Part shown: positions 17,383 to 27,135 of the stretch, one piece after another
Layout of the letters: each line of letters begins with the position of its first letter
How positions within the stretch are numbered: position 1 is the stretch's first letter
Source of the DNA: Bacteroidia bacterium
Lineage (GTDB): Bacteria; Bacteroidota; Bacteroidia; J057; JAIXKT01
Reading direction: 5' to 3'
Assembly (NCBI GenBank): GCA_026932145.1
Contig: JAIXKT010000044.1
Coordinates: forward strand, 47,770 to 111,769
DNA: 64,000 nt
Made by a program: the position numbers and the translations under genes
The notes under the pieces: model-generated
Told to the model about the DNA's origin: nothing
Seen by the model: the letters and a program-made list of their open reading frames with translations, nothing else
Database searches by the model: none

Positions 17383-17709
17383 TTATTCTCCAGCTATTTC
17401 CTTGAAAATATAAATATCTTCATTGGGTCGTTTCATCCAGTAGTTTTCTCGGGCATAACGTTCTATCCGCAAGGGGTCGTTCAGTAAAATATCATATTCT
17501 ATTTTTACCTTAGAGATTTCCCGCTGGTAAAACTGTTTATCTACCTCTAATTGCTTTATATTACGCTGCATACGATACTGAGAAATCAAGTCATATCTAT
17601 CCAAAAGAAGCATCCAAGATATTGTTGCTAAGATAGTTATGATGTAAGGATTTAAAGCATATCGGAAATATCGTTTTAAAAATTGAATTAGTGCAAGGGT
17701 TTTCTTCAC
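17383..17709 (-). CDS. Septum formation initiator protein (FtsB/DivIC family)
   Basis: 108 residues: one transmembrane helix (ITILATISWMLLLDRYDLIS, about residues 23-42), a coiled coil (QRNIKQLEVDKQFYQREISK), then RIERYARENYWMKRPNEDIY, the usual ending of FtsB/DivIC. It is a bitopic divisome protein that acts with FtsL and FtsQ. It is divergent from the double-Ddl gene, with an inverted repeat between them. Confidence 0.9.
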   Translation of the reverse strand: MKKTLALIQFLKRYFRYALNPYIITILATISWMLLLDRYDLISQYRMQRNIKQLEVDKQFYQREISKVKIEYDILLNDPLRIERYARENYWMKRPNEDIYIFKEIAGE

Positions 17710-17750
17710 TTTTCAAAGTTACAACGGAGTTATTTTTTTTAGGATTATTT

Positions 17751-17802
17751 TTTTCCACGAAAAAAATAACTTAGTAAGGTGCTCCATTTTTTTCGTGGAA
17801 AA
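17751..17802. repeat. 17-bp perfect inverted repeat in the ftsB / ddl divergent gap
   Basis: TTTTCCACGAAAAAAAT at 17751-17767 and its exact complement at 17786-17802, separated by 18 bases. It lies upstream of both divergent genes. It could be an operator, or a hairpin in either leader; no known motif is recognised. Confidence 0.6.
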
Positions 17803-17856
17803 CATACTCTGTAGTTATGCTTAAAACGATATTTTTATAGAAACACATTATTTTGA

Positions 17857-17864
17857 TACATTTG
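17857..17864 (+). promoter_or_regulatory. Bacteroidota -7 element for the double-Ddl gene
   Basis: TACATTTG fits TAnnTTTG. It overlaps a GTG at 17864 that could otherwise serve as a start, which favours the ATG at 17879 and a very short leader. No good -33 TTTG is seen, only a T-run. Confidence 0.5.
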
Positions 17865-17878
17865 TGAACGAATCAATT

Positions 17879-20638
17879 ATGACGCATATCCGTGTTGGGG
17901 TTTTCATGGGTGGGAAATCTCGTGAGCGTGAGGTTTCTTTTGCCGGTGGCAGAACTGTTTTTGATAATTTAGATCGTTCTATTTTTGTACCAATACCCAT
18001 TTTTGTGGACAGCCGCAATAGTTTAATATTGCTGGATTGGCCAAATCTCTACAAAGGTACTATTCGGGATTTTTTCCCGCCTGCTTCTGCTTATAGCCAT
18101 TTATCGGCTTCTTTTCAATACTATGTAGAGCATCTTGCTACCTTGCAAGGCGAGGAGTATGAGCGTGCGATAACCGAAGTTGGTAGCCGTATATCACTGG
18201 AATCATTACCGAATCTTATAGACTGTGCTTTTTTGGCATTGCATGGGCATTTTGGCGAAGACGGAACTATTCAAGGACTTTTAGATTGGTTAAAAATTCC
18301 TTATACAGGGTCGGGTATTTTGGGCTGCGCCATAGGAATAGACAAACGCATACAGCCTGTGCTTACCTATTCTCTGCGAATGCCAATAAATGAATCCCTC
18401 ATCATCACTTGGAAAGAATATTCACAGAATCCGGTTAAGATATTAGAAGACATTAACTTATATGTGAGTTATCCTTGTGTAACCAAGCCTCCGACACAAG
18501 GCTCAAGTATTGGTACGCGGGTTGTTCAAAAGCCACTTCAAATAAGAGAAGCTATTTTGGCCTCTTTTTTTAAAGTTGAAGTAGATTTGGTTGTTTGGAA
18601 TAGCTTAACCAACGAAGAGTGTTATGAACAAATAACCCAATGGGTTGATTTACGTACCGGTTTGGGGCTTCCCCTCAGAGATACTGTTACCCAAACATTG
18701 ATTTACACTCCCGAAGAACTTTTTTATTATCTACACAGCCAAGCGAAGCAGCGAGAGAGCTTAATATTAGAAGCCTTAGATAGCAGTGATTCTATCATTG
18801 TAGAAAAGTTTTTGAATGGAGAGGAGTTTTCAGTTATTGTAATAGCAGGGAGCAATGGAGAACCCATTGCATTGCCACCTACGCAAATAATTAAAAGCGG
18901 AACTTTGTTTGATTATAGAGGGAAGTATTTACCGGGTCCAACACGCAAAAAAACGCCGGCTGACTTTCCTGATGAATCTTTATCTGAAATTATGCAAGGA
19001 GCAGAACGCCTCATGACGGGAATGAATTTTGACGTTTATGCACGTATAGACGGATTTTTACTGCCGGACGGGCGCATTTTGTTTAATGACCCCAATACTA
19101 CCTCCGGAATGATGCCCAGTTCTTTTTTCTTTCACCAAGCTGCCGAGATAGGCTTAGACCCCGTTCACTTCTTAACGTTTGTTATTTGGGAATCTATGCG
19201 TGCCCGTGTACGTGAAGCCAAAAACTTACTACCGGCCACTACTGTCTTAACAAATCTACAACAAACGTTAAATAAGCAAAAAGAACTTAAAGTGCAACGA
19301 GCTACCGTTGGGGTCATTTTGGGGGGATATTCTACCGAAAGACATATTTCCGTAGAAAGCGGTAGAAATATTTATGAAAAGCTAAGCAGCTCAGGGAAAT
19401 ATACACCCGTTCCGGTTTTTTTACTCCATAATAAATATCTCTCTGCCGAGCTCCGTACCCAGTTAAACATTCCAAATGAGCCGGAGTTTTCTCTCTGGAG
19501 GATTCCTTTAGCATACTTACTCAAAGATAATGCAGATGATATTCGGGATAAGATTATCCATAGTCTAAAAAATCCCAATGAGAATCCCATAATTAAGCAA
19601 GTTCGCCAAAGACTTGCTTCTATTAGAGAAATGCTGAATGGAGAAGAAACCACATTACCGAGCTATATTCCGCTAAACCAGTTAGATAACCATATTTCTT
19701 TTGCTTTCATTGCATTACATGGCCGTCCGGGCGAAGATGGAACAGTACAAACTTTTTTAAGTAACCTTGCTATTCCTTACAACGGTAGCTGTGCTGCAAC
19801 GGCTGCTTTAACCATAAATAAGTTTGAAACCATCGAACTATTGAGCAAAGCCGGCCTCAATAACCAGTTTAAACATACCCTATTTACGCGGTCAGAATGG
19901 AAACAAGACCCTGAAAAAGCCTACTTGCGGATAGAAAAGATATTTTCGTATCCCTTTATTGCAAAACCGGTTGATGACGGCTGTAGCAGTGCTGTCAGAA
20001 AAATAAATTCTCGAAATGATATAGAAAATTATACCAAAGTAGCTTTTAGAGATACAGAAGAGATTCATCCGGATTTGGCGGCAGCTTTAACCCTAAAACC
20101 CAATGAAGAATTTCCGGCCAAAGATACTTTTTTAATAGAAGAATTTATTGGGCGAAATGAACAGCTTAAACACTTTTTGGAAGTAACCGTTGGTTTATTA
20201 ACCCACTTTGGCAGCAATGGCAAAAGAGTTTATGAAATCTTTGAACCCAGCGAGACTTTAGCAGGCAGTGGAATCCTTTCTTTAGAAGAAAAGTTTTTAG
20301 CCGGAGAAGGCCAAAACATAACCCCAGCAAGGTTTTCCCAAGAACCAGAACTGAACCGTAGATTATCCCAAAAGGTTCGAGAAAAAATAGAATATGTCGC
20401 TAAACTATTGGACATAGATGGATATGCCCGAATTGATGCCTTTGTGAAGATATATGAAAATAACAAAATAGAAGTCAGCATAATAGAGGTAAACTCCTTA
20501 CCCGGAATGACTCCTGCAACGTGTATTTTTCATCAAGCTGCCTTAAAAGGATATACTCCTTTTCAGATGATTGACAAAATCATTACCTATGGCTTCAAAA
20601 TAGCCTCAATAGGAGCAAATAATCAGGCTAAAGTATAA
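17879..20638 (+). CDS. Tandem double D-alanine-D-alanine-ligase-like ATP-grasp protein
   Basis: About 919 residues made of two Ddl-like halves of about 455 each; normal Ddl is 300-370. Half 1: VGVFMGGKSREREVSFAGG, LALHGHFGEDGTIQGLLDWL, KPPTQGSSIG, VEKFLNGEEFSV, and a variant metal site LFNDPNTTSGMM. Half 2: VGVILGGYSTERHISVESG, ALHGRPGEDGTVQ, an altered ATP loop KPVDDGCSSA, and a canonical metal site IIEVNSLPGMT. So each half keeps motifs that the other has lost. It may make D-Ala-D-Ala for the wall or ligate another dipeptide; murF lies downstream after one intervening gene. A canonical single-domain ddl elsewhere in the genome would favour a different role. Confidence 0.85.
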   Translation: MTHIRVGVFMGGKSREREVSFAGGRTVFDNLDRSIFVPIPIFVDSRNSLILLDWPNLYKGTIRDFFPPASAYSHLSASFQYYVEHLATLQGEEYERAITEVGSRISLESLPNLIDCAFLALHGHFGEDGTIQGLLDWLKIPYTGSGILGCAIGIDKRIQPVLTYSLRMPINESLIITWKEYSQNPVKILEDINLYVSYPCVTKPPTQGSSIGTRVVQKPLQIREAILASFFKVEVDLVVWNSLTNEECYEQITQWVDLRTGLGLPLRDTVTQTLIYTPEELFYYLHSQAKQRESLILEALDSSDSIIVEKFLNGEEFSVIVIAGSNGEPIALPPTQIIKSGTLFDYRGKYLPGPTRKKTPADFPDESLSEIMQGAERLMTGMNFDVYARIDGFLLPDGRILFNDPNTTSGMMPSSFFFHQAAEIGLDPVHFLTFVIWESMRARVREAKNLLPATTVLTNLQQTLNKQKELKVQRATVGVILGGYSTERHISVESGRNIYEKLSSSGKYTPVPVFLLHNKYLSAELRTQLNIPNEPEFSLWRIPLAYLLKDNADDIRDKIIHSLKNPNENPIIKQVRQRLASIREMLNGEETTLPSYIPLNQLDNHISFAFIALHGRPGEDGTVQTFLSNLAIPYNGSCAATAALTINKFETIELLSKAGLNNQFKHTLFTRSEWKQDPEKAYLRIEKIFSYPFIAKPVDDGCSSAVRKINSRNDIENYTKVAFRDTEEIHPDLAAALTLKPNEEFPAKDTFLIEEFIGRNEQLKHFLEVTVGLLTHFGSNGKRVYEIFEPSETLAGSGILSLEEKFLAGEGQNITPARFSQEPELNRRLSQKVREKIEYVAKLLDIDGYARIDAFVKIYENNKIEVSIIEVNSLPGMTPATCIFHQAALKGYTPFQMIDKIITYGFKIASIGANNQAKV

Positions 20639-20783
20639 CTGAAGTATTTTTTGCGTTCAAGAGCAGCCATTTAAGGCACTAACGCTGCCCATAGATAGAT
20701 ATAGGTAGTTTTTTATGATATAACTCAACCGAGTGATAAAAGATTCGTAAAAAAAGTAGAATTTTGTATCTTATATCAGGGAT

Positions 20784-23700
20784 ATGAAACCAATTAAAAC
20801 TCTACTTATAGGAGTGCCGATTCTGCTGCTTAGTTTTAACTATCATTTAACACAAGCACAATCTACAGAAGGTATTCAAAAGAAAATTATAGAATATCAA
20901 ATCAAAGACAATGTACGCTCTACCCTAAAAGCTAACCAACAGCTAATGAAGGCTATCAGCACCCAAAATGGAAAACTCGATAAAGACTACTTGTGTGCTG
21001 CCTACGACCATATAGAATTTTTGTTAGAAATGGATTCATTAGCGGCAGCTAAAACGTTAATCCAAGAATTAAATGCGACTGTAGCCTCTAAGCCGGATTA
21101 TCCCCCTATCGTTAAAATTCATCAGCTAATGGCTCAGGCAGAAATCGAATCCTATAACGAACATTATCTTGAAGCCGAAAAATTGTATGAAAGTGCCTTA
21201 GAACAAAGCCGTAAGGTATCCGAAGACACATTGTTACTTCGCACCTCAATTAACTTAGAGATAGCAGCACTCAACAACACCATTGGTGATTATCCCCGTG
21301 CTCTTCAAGGGTCGTTAGCTGCATTACGGGTACTCTGGCCACAGGTACAAAAAGACAAATCCAACAGTCAAACAAAAGATCCACATTTCAAGATACAGCA
21401 ATACCAGCATTTATATCTACGTGCAGCCGTTGAATTTGCCAAAGCAAATACTTTCTACGGAAACTATCGAACGGCAGATTCACTATTTACGGCAACGCTA
21501 ACTACTGTAAATAAATGGGCTACAAAAAAACATCCTGACCACCTTGCGTTTTCCTTAGAATATGGAAAGTTTTTAGCCGAAAAGTTGGATTTTAAAGCAG
21601 CCGGCAAAGTCTTAAAATCAGTAGAAAGCGGTATGCAGATTTACTATAAAACAGGTCATTACAACCATATAGATGCCTTAATTGCTGTCGCTAAATTAGA
21701 CGCAAGGCGCGAACGCAATACCACCGCTGCAAACGAATTTTCAAAAGCTATCTGGATTATGGAAAAAGGCTCATATCCAAAACCCGCATTTCGAATAAAA
21801 GCCTATGTGGATAGAGCGAACTTCCTATTAGACAAAATTCGCAACAGAGACATTGACGTAGAAAAAATGTTTACCCAAGCAAATAAAGTGTTAGGAGAAA
21901 CAACTGTAGATTTACCCATAACACGTATATACCTGCGCAACGCACAAAGTAAATACCAACAAAAAATAGCCTCCGGCAAAACAAAGTTAGTTGATGAATA
22001 TCTTCAAAGTTTAGCACAAGTCAGGCAAGCTGCTGGCGAAAGAACCGTTTTATATGCAGATTTAGAGGCAGAAATAGCCCGCTTGATGATGCTTGATAGG
22101 AGATTCCCTATTTCAGATAGTTTATACCGCCACGCCCTCGCCCAGTATGAAGTCCTGCGCCACCCCAATCAGCCAGATTATATCGAAATGCTCGGAAACT
22201 TTGCCCAACTCTTAGTCTTGGAAAGTAAATATGAAGAAGCTGATAAAATATTAGCCCGTGTTTATGCCGAAACTAAAAAATTCTGGGGTGATGAACATAT
22301 CAACACCATCATGGCTATGGATAAAGCCGGAAAAGCCTACGTAGATATGGGAAAACTATCCAAAGCAGACTCAATGCTCACCAATGCCTTTAAACTCATT
22401 CAGCCAAAGATTTACGATTATTCCTTTGAATACAGTTTAGTGCTTGAACACATAGGAGAACTTTACCAAGCACAAGGTAAATACAAAGATGCAGAAGTCA
22501 AGTTCTTAGAAGTAGAACGACTTAAAACAAAATATTTTTCCCAAGAACAAGCTGCATACAGTTCCTCCGGCGAAAAACTGGCAGAACTCTATGCACAAAT
22601 GGGGCAATACGAAAAAGCAATCGAATATTTACTACAAATAATTAAAAATCAGGAAAAATCAGGTATATTTAACGATTCTTATGCCAATGCTCAGTATATT
22701 CTTGCACGAATCTATTTAGACATCGGGAAATATAGCCAAGCCGAGCAAGCTATCTTAAAATCCCGAAACCTAAACGCAAAAATCTGGGGAGAAACCCACC
22801 TGAAATATGGCGTATCACTACTTACTTTAGCCGAAATAGAAATAGCCTTAGGCCGCTATGAAAATGCCGAAAAAGATTTATTAGCCGCCGTAGCTATCCA
22901 CAACCAATATTTAGGGGCCAAAAATCTTGCTTCTGCAAACGTACTGGCTACCTTAGCTACCCTTTATCACCTGCAAGGTAAAGCCGAAAAAGCCATCGAA
23001 ACCATGAATAATGCCGTTAATAATGCAAAAGCTGCCGTTGGCGAAAAACACATCGGCTATGCAAAACTATTAACCCAAATGGCTAACCTATTGATAGCAA
23101 ATGGAAAACTTACCGAAGCTGCAGCAGCCCTCAATAATTCCCTACAAATTCAAGAAGAAGTAATTGGCGCAAAACATCCAGACTACATCCGAACCGTAGT
23201 AACCCTCGCTACCCTCTACAAAGAACAGAAAAACTATAAAGAGGCACAAAAACACTATAACTCAGCAGTTAGAAACTGGGAAAAAATCATGGGAAAATCC
23301 CACCCAGATTATCCTTATTTTCTCTTTGAACTCGCCGAACTCTATTGGTTAGAAGACAAAATCAGCGATGCAAAAGATAGCTACCTGCGCTCTATAAACC
23401 TGATACTGAAAAATATAGATACCTACTTTCCCGCAATGAGCGAGGAAGAAAAAACAAAATTTTGGAACAAAACCCGCCCAAAACTTGAAATCTTTAACTA
23501 CTTCGCTGCCAAATATGCCCAGCAAGAACCCGACCTAATATCTTCAATGTATAACTACCAAATAAAAACCAAAGCACTACTCCTAAATACCTCCACAAAA
23601 GCCAGAAACAGAATCCTAAACAGCAAAGACGAAGCACTCATAAAACTCTATCAAAAGTGGATAGAAAAACGAGAATACCTTGCCAAACTATATGCAATGC

Positions 23701-25049
23701 CGACATTTGAGTTAGAAGCATCCGACATAAACCTAACCAAAGAAGAGCAGGAGGTAAACGACTTAGAAAAAGAACTAAGCGCAAAATCAGAGGAGTTCGC
23801 ATCCAGTAAAGATTCCAAAAACTATACTTGGAAAGATATTCAAGGGCTACTAAAAGAAAAAGAAGCCGTTGTGGAGCTAATCAGAACCCGCGAGTTTAAC
23901 CGGCAGCTTACAGATTCCGTCTTTTACATCGCATTAATAATTTCACCCACCACAAACCGCCAGCCGGAAATAGTTATTTTACCCAATGGTAAAAACTTAG
24001 AAAAACGCTATTTCTTAAACTACACACGCTCACTCTCCAATCGCTTTGAAGATACCTTATCTTATGACCAATATTGGCGGGCTATTGACCAAAAATTGGG
24101 AAATGCTACCCGTATTTATGTCTCTAATGACGGCGTTTATAACCAAATAAGTTTAGCCTCATTACGAATATCTCCCAATAACTACTTGATAGACAAACGC
24201 GATATATTTTATATCTCTAACTCTAAAGACCTCGTTCAACTCAGAGATAGAAAAACAAAATTTAAACCGGAAAAAACAGCCGTCTTAGCCGGAAACCCAG
24301 ATTTTGATATGGGATTAACCAACAAACAGTCTTACAGACTTCCTGCCCTACCCGAAACACAAACAGAAATAGAAAATATCGGCACAACACTGAAAAAATA
24401 CAACATAGAACCAACCCTCTTTGAAAAAGAATCGGTTACAGAAGCTAACATCAAAAACGTTTCCAATACCGGAATTTTACATATTGCTACCCATGGTTTC
24501 TTTTATCCGGACGTTTCAGACTACACAGATACACGCTTATTTGGAATTCAAACAGGAAAAGCAGCCCAAAATCCCTTGTTACGTTCTGGTCTCTTTTTAG
24601 CAGGTTCCAGCAAAGCCTTCCTTTCTGATCTCGAAAATGCCGATGGAAAACAGGCCGAAACAGACTCCCTCGCAGGAGGAATTCAGGCTTCAAACACCAA
24701 CAACGGCGTCTTAACGGCCTATGAAATGATGAATATGAGCCTCGATAAAACAGAACTCGTTGTGTTAAGTGCTTGCGAAACAGGTCTTGGAAAAGTTAAA
24801 AACGGTGAAGGCGTTTATGGCTTACAACGCGCACTATCAATCGCCGGTGCACATTCCGTGATAATGTCCCTTTGGCACGTTGATGACGCCGCCACACAAG
24901 AGCTGATGTCCACATTCTATAACAAATGGTTAGAAAACAAAGCCGCACCAGATGCCAAGTTTAATGCCTTCAAAGCCGCTCAACAACAATTAAAAACCAA
25001 ATACCAATCTCCGTACTATTGGGGAGCTTTTATCTTGATTGGGCAATGA
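20784..25049 (+). CDS. Secreted TPR-repeat protein with C-terminal CHAT protease domain
   Basis: 1421 residues. An N-terminal signal peptide (TLLIGVPILLLSFNYHLTQA) is followed by many TPR/kinesin-light-chain-like repeats up to about residue 880 (for example YANAQYILARIYLDIGKYSQ). A helical linker leads to a CHAT caspase-like domain of about 300 residues. The catalytic dyad appears as His1237 (IATHGFF) and Cys1331 (LSACETG), with ending YYWGAFILIG typical of CHAT. Likely an extracytoplasmic peptidase with a TPR docking scaffold; substrate unknown. Its last codons overlap the murF start (ATGA), so the two are translationally coupled. No cognate effector or Cas gene is adjacent. Confidence 0.9.
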   Translation: MKPIKTLLIGVPILLLSFNYHLTQAQSTEGIQKKIIEYQIKDNVRSTLKANQQLMKAISTQNGKLDKDYLCAAYDHIEFLLEMDSLAAAKTLIQELNATVASKPDYPPIVKIHQLMAQAEIESYNEHYLEAEKLYESALEQSRKVSEDTLLLRTSINLEIAALNNTIGDYPRALQGSLAALRVLWPQVQKDKSNSQTKDPHFKIQQYQHLYLRAAVEFAKANTFYGNYRTADSLFTATLTTVNKWATKKHPDHLAFSLEYGKFLAEKLDFKAAGKVLKSVESGMQIYYKTGHYNHIDALIAVAKLDARRERNTTAANEFSKAIWIMEKGSYPKPAFRIKAYVDRANFLLDKIRNRDIDVEKMFTQANKVLGETTVDLPITRIYLRNAQSKYQQKIASGKTKLVDEYLQSLAQVRQAAGERTVLYADLEAEIARLMMLDRRFPISDSLYRHALAQYEVLRHPNQPDYIEMLGNFAQLLVLESKYEEADKILARVYAETKKFWGDEHINTIMAMDKAGKAYVDMGKLSKADSMLTNAFKLIQPKIYDYSFEYSLVLEHIGELYQAQGKYKDAEVKFLEVERLKTKYFSQEQAAYSSSGEKLAELYAQMGQYEKAIEYLLQIIKNQEKSGIFNDSYANAQYILARIYLDIGKYSQAEQAILKSRNLNAKIWGETHLKYGVSLLTLAEIEIALGRYENAEKDLLAAVAIHNQYLGAKNLASANVLATLATLYHLQGKAEKAIETMNNAVNNAKAAVGEKHIGYAKLLTQMANLLIANGKLTEAAAALNNSLQIQEEVIGAKHPDYIRTVVTLATLYKEQKNYKEAQKHYNSAVRNWEKIMGKSHPDYPYFLFELAELYWLEDKISDAKDSYLRSINLILKNIDTYFPAMSEEEKTKFWNKTRPKLEIFNYFAAKYAQQEPDLISSMYNYQIKTKALLLNTSTKARNRILNSKDEALIKLYQKWIEKREYLAKLYAMPTFELEASDINLTKEEQEVNDLEKELSAKSEEFASSKDSKNYTWKDIQGLLKEKEAVVELIRTREFNRQLTDSVFYIALIISPTTNRQPEIVILPNGKNLEKRYFLNYTRSLSNRFEDTLSYDQYWRAIDQKLGNATRIYVSNDGVYNQISLASLRISPNNYLIDKRDIFYISNSKDLVQLRDRKTKFKPEKTAVLAGNPDFDMGLTNKQSYRLPALPETQTEIENIGTTLKKYNIEPTLFEKESVTEANIKNVSNTGILHIATHGFFYPDVSDYTDTRLFGIQTGKAAQNPLLRSGLFLAGSSKAFLSDLENADGKQAETDSLAGGIQASNTNNGVLTAYEMMNMSLDKTELVVLSACETGLGKVKNGEGVYGLQRALSIAGAHSVIMSLWHVDDAATQELMSTFYNKWLENKAAPDAKFNAFKAAQQQLKTKYQSPYYWGAFILIGQ

Positions 25050-26404
25050 GTTTAGACCTCTGGGAAAAAAATAACCCCCAATTTCTGGACATTATCCAAT
25101 GTTGGGAAAAAAGTACCGGCTGCAGCATAGATTCCAGAACGATTCAACCCGGAGAACTTTTTTTTGCGCTTAAAGGCACAAACGTTGATGGCAGTAAATT
25201 TGTAGAAAGAGCCTTAGAATCAGGTGCTTCCGGCGCAGTAGTTAGCCAAGATTCACTTTTTGGGAAAAAAAATCCCCGCATTTTCGAGGTAGATGATCCG
25301 CTAACAGCACTTCAATGTTTAGCCCGCTGGCATCGGCTAAAATATCCCTGCACTGTTTTAGGGCTTACAGGCTCAAACGGAAAAACTACCACCAAAGAAA
25401 TTTTATCCAGAATCTTTCCCGATAAAAATACCGTTTGGGCTACCCCCGGAAATTTCAACAATCATATTGGCCTGCCTTTAACTTTACTAAAGCTCCGCCC
25501 ACAGCACCGAATAGCCATCTTAGAAATGGGAGATAACCACACAGGTGATATAGCACTACTCTGCGAAATTGCACTGCCAGATTACGGACTAATAACAAAC
25601 ATCGGAAAAGACCATATCGGATTCTTAGGAACATTGCAAGCCAATGCCGCCTCAAAAGCAGAACTTATCACCGCCTTAGAACAAAAAAAAACTTTTTTCT
25701 TAAACTTAGATGACCCGCTCATAAAACCATTTTGCGATGAAACTCCAGTGATAACATATTCAACAAACCCAAAATTAAAGCCAGAAGCAGATTTTTACGG
25801 AAGCCTAACAGCGAATAATCAACTTGGTATTCAAGTAGTTATAGAACATCAGCAAAAGCAATGGAAATTTAACACACATTTACCGGGAGCTTATAATCTC
25901 TCAAATATCTTAGCTGCTGTTGCCGTTGGGATTACCTTAGGCACAACCCCAGAATCTATTCAACATGGGTTAAATAACTACATACCCCAAAATAACCGCA
26001 GCCAATGGATAACTTTTCAGCAAAAACAGGTCTTATTGGATGCCTACAATGCAAACCCATCATCAATGGAGGTTGCCATCAGCAACTTCTGCTCTTATGC
26101 CCAGCCGAATAACCATTCTGAACCAATATTAGCATTTATTTTGGGAGATATGTTAGAGTTAGGAGAATACAGTGTATCTGAGCACCAAGCCCTTGCTGAT
26201 TTACTGCAAGACGTTCCCAAAAACTCCATAGTCATATTAGTAGGTCAGGAAATTAAAGCAACGTCATCAGCCTTAACAAGGAAACATTATTGGTTTGAGA
26301 GCATCAATCAGGCTATTCCAGAAATTCAGGAACGTATAGCTCCTGCTGATTTAGTGTTAGTAAAAGGTTCACGTGGGGTAGGCTTAGAAAAAATATTTTC
26401 ATAA
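25046..26404 (+). CDS. murF: UDP-N-acetylmuramoyl-tripeptide-D-alanyl-D-alanine ligase MurF
   Basis: 452 residues; adds D-Ala-D-Ala to the UDP-MurNAc-tripeptide. Mur-ligase landmarks: GCSIDSRTIQPGELFFALKG near residue 25, the ATP P-loop VLGLTGSNGKTTTKEIL, NFNNHIGLPLTLL, LEMGDNHTGDIALLCEIALP, LPGAYNLSNILAAVAVG and LLDAYNANPSSM. The start at 25046 overlaps the CHAT gene stop by four bases; an in-frame upstream ATG at 25019 would overlap more and adds non-family residues. Confidence 0.95.
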   Translation: MSLDLWEKNNPQFLDIIQCWEKSTGCSIDSRTIQPGELFFALKGTNVDGSKFVERALESGASGAVVSQDSLFGKKNPRIFEVDDPLTALQCLARWHRLKYPCTVLGLTGSNGKTTTKEILSRIFPDKNTVWATPGNFNNHIGLPLTLLKLRPQHRIAILEMGDNHTGDIALLCEIALPDYGLITNIGKDHIGFLGTLQANAASKAELITALEQKKTFFLNLDDPLIKPFCDETPVITYSTNPKLKPEADFYGSLTANNQLGIQVVIEHQQKQWKFNTHLPGAYNLSNILAAVAVGITLGTTPESIQHGLNNYIPQNNRSQWITFQQKQVLLDAYNANPSSMEVAISNFCSYAQPNNHSEPILAFILGDMLELGEYSVSEHQALADLLQDVPKNSIVILVGQEIKATSSALTRKHYWFESINQAIPEIQERIAPADLVLVKGSRGVGLEKIFS

Positions 26405-26407
26405 ATA

Positions 26408-26440
26408 TTTGTGTTTTATGAAAAAAGAACTGTACCTTTG
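26408..26440 (+). promoter_or_regulatory. Bacteroidota sigma-A promoter of the rpsF operon
   Basis: -33 TTTG at 26408-26411 and -7 TACCTTTG at 26433-26440, with a 21-bp gap, just before rpsF. Predicted start of transcription is near 26446, which favours the ATG at 26461 over the one at 26452. Confidence 0.7.
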
Positions 26441-26460
26441 CGCTCCAATTTTTGTTCTGT

Positions 26461-26841
26461 ATGGACAATTTAAACTATTACGAAACCACATTTATTGTAT
26501 CTTCGGAATATTCTCAGGACGATGCAAACATCATCATTGAGAAGTTCAATAAGATTATGCAAGATGGTGGCGCAACAATCACCAATCAAGAGTGCTGGGG
26601 TATCCGCAAGTTAGCATACCCTATCCGTAGAAAACACAGTGGCTATTATACGTTCACTGAATTTTGCGCTCCTGGAAGTTTTATTTCCAAATTAGACCAG
26701 GAGTATCGCTACGACGAGCGCGTTCTGCGCTTTTTAACGGTAGTCCTAGATAAACATGCGATTGCCTATAACAAAAAGCGTTTAGAGCAGGGCTTCGGTA
26801 AAAAGAACCCTATTACTGAAACTATAACCGAATCATTGTAA
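26461..26841 (+). CDS. rpsF: Ribosomal protein bS6
   Basis: 126 residues beginning [20 protein letters not shown], with [40 protein letters not shown] and [13 protein letters not shown], all typical of S6. It binds 16S rRNA with S18, the next gene. First gene of rpsF-rpsR-rplI. An ATG three codons earlier is very close to the predicted transcription start and is less likely. Confidence 0.97.
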   Translation: MDNLNYYETTFIVSSEYSQDDANIIIEKFNKIMQDGGATITNQECWGIRKLAYPIRRKHSGYYTFTEFCAPGSFISKLDQEYRYDERVLRFLTVVLDKHAIAYNKKRLEQGFGKKNPITETITESL

Positions 26842-26843
26842 TT

Positions 26844-27128
26844 ATGGCAGACAAACGAAAAGCATTGGGAACTCCTCCGTTAAATCCGGCAGCGAACGGC
26901 CCCTACTCGGAATCTCGTAAAAAATATTGCCGCTTTAAAAAAGCAGGTATCAAATATATTGATTACAAAGACCCCGATTTCTTATTGAAGTTTATTAATG
27001 AGCAAGGTAAAATATTACCTCGCCGCCTAACCGGCACTTCACTAAAATATCAAAGACGTTTATCTACCGCTATCAAGAGAGCCAGACACTTAGCCTTACT
27101 TCCTTTTGTTGCTGACGGACTTAAATAA
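26844..27128 (+). CDS. rpsR: Ribosomal protein bS18
   Basis: 94 residues. [20 protein letters not shown], then [20 protein letters not shown] and [14 protein letters not shown], are diagnostic for S18. The N-terminus is somewhat extended. It lies 2 bp after rpsF. Confidence 0.98.
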   Translation: MADKRKALGTPPLNPAANGPYSESRKKYCRFKKAGIKYIDYKDPDFLLKFINEQGKILPRRLTGTSLKYQRRLSTAIKRARHLALLPFVADGLK

Positions 27129-27135
27129 TTAAATC

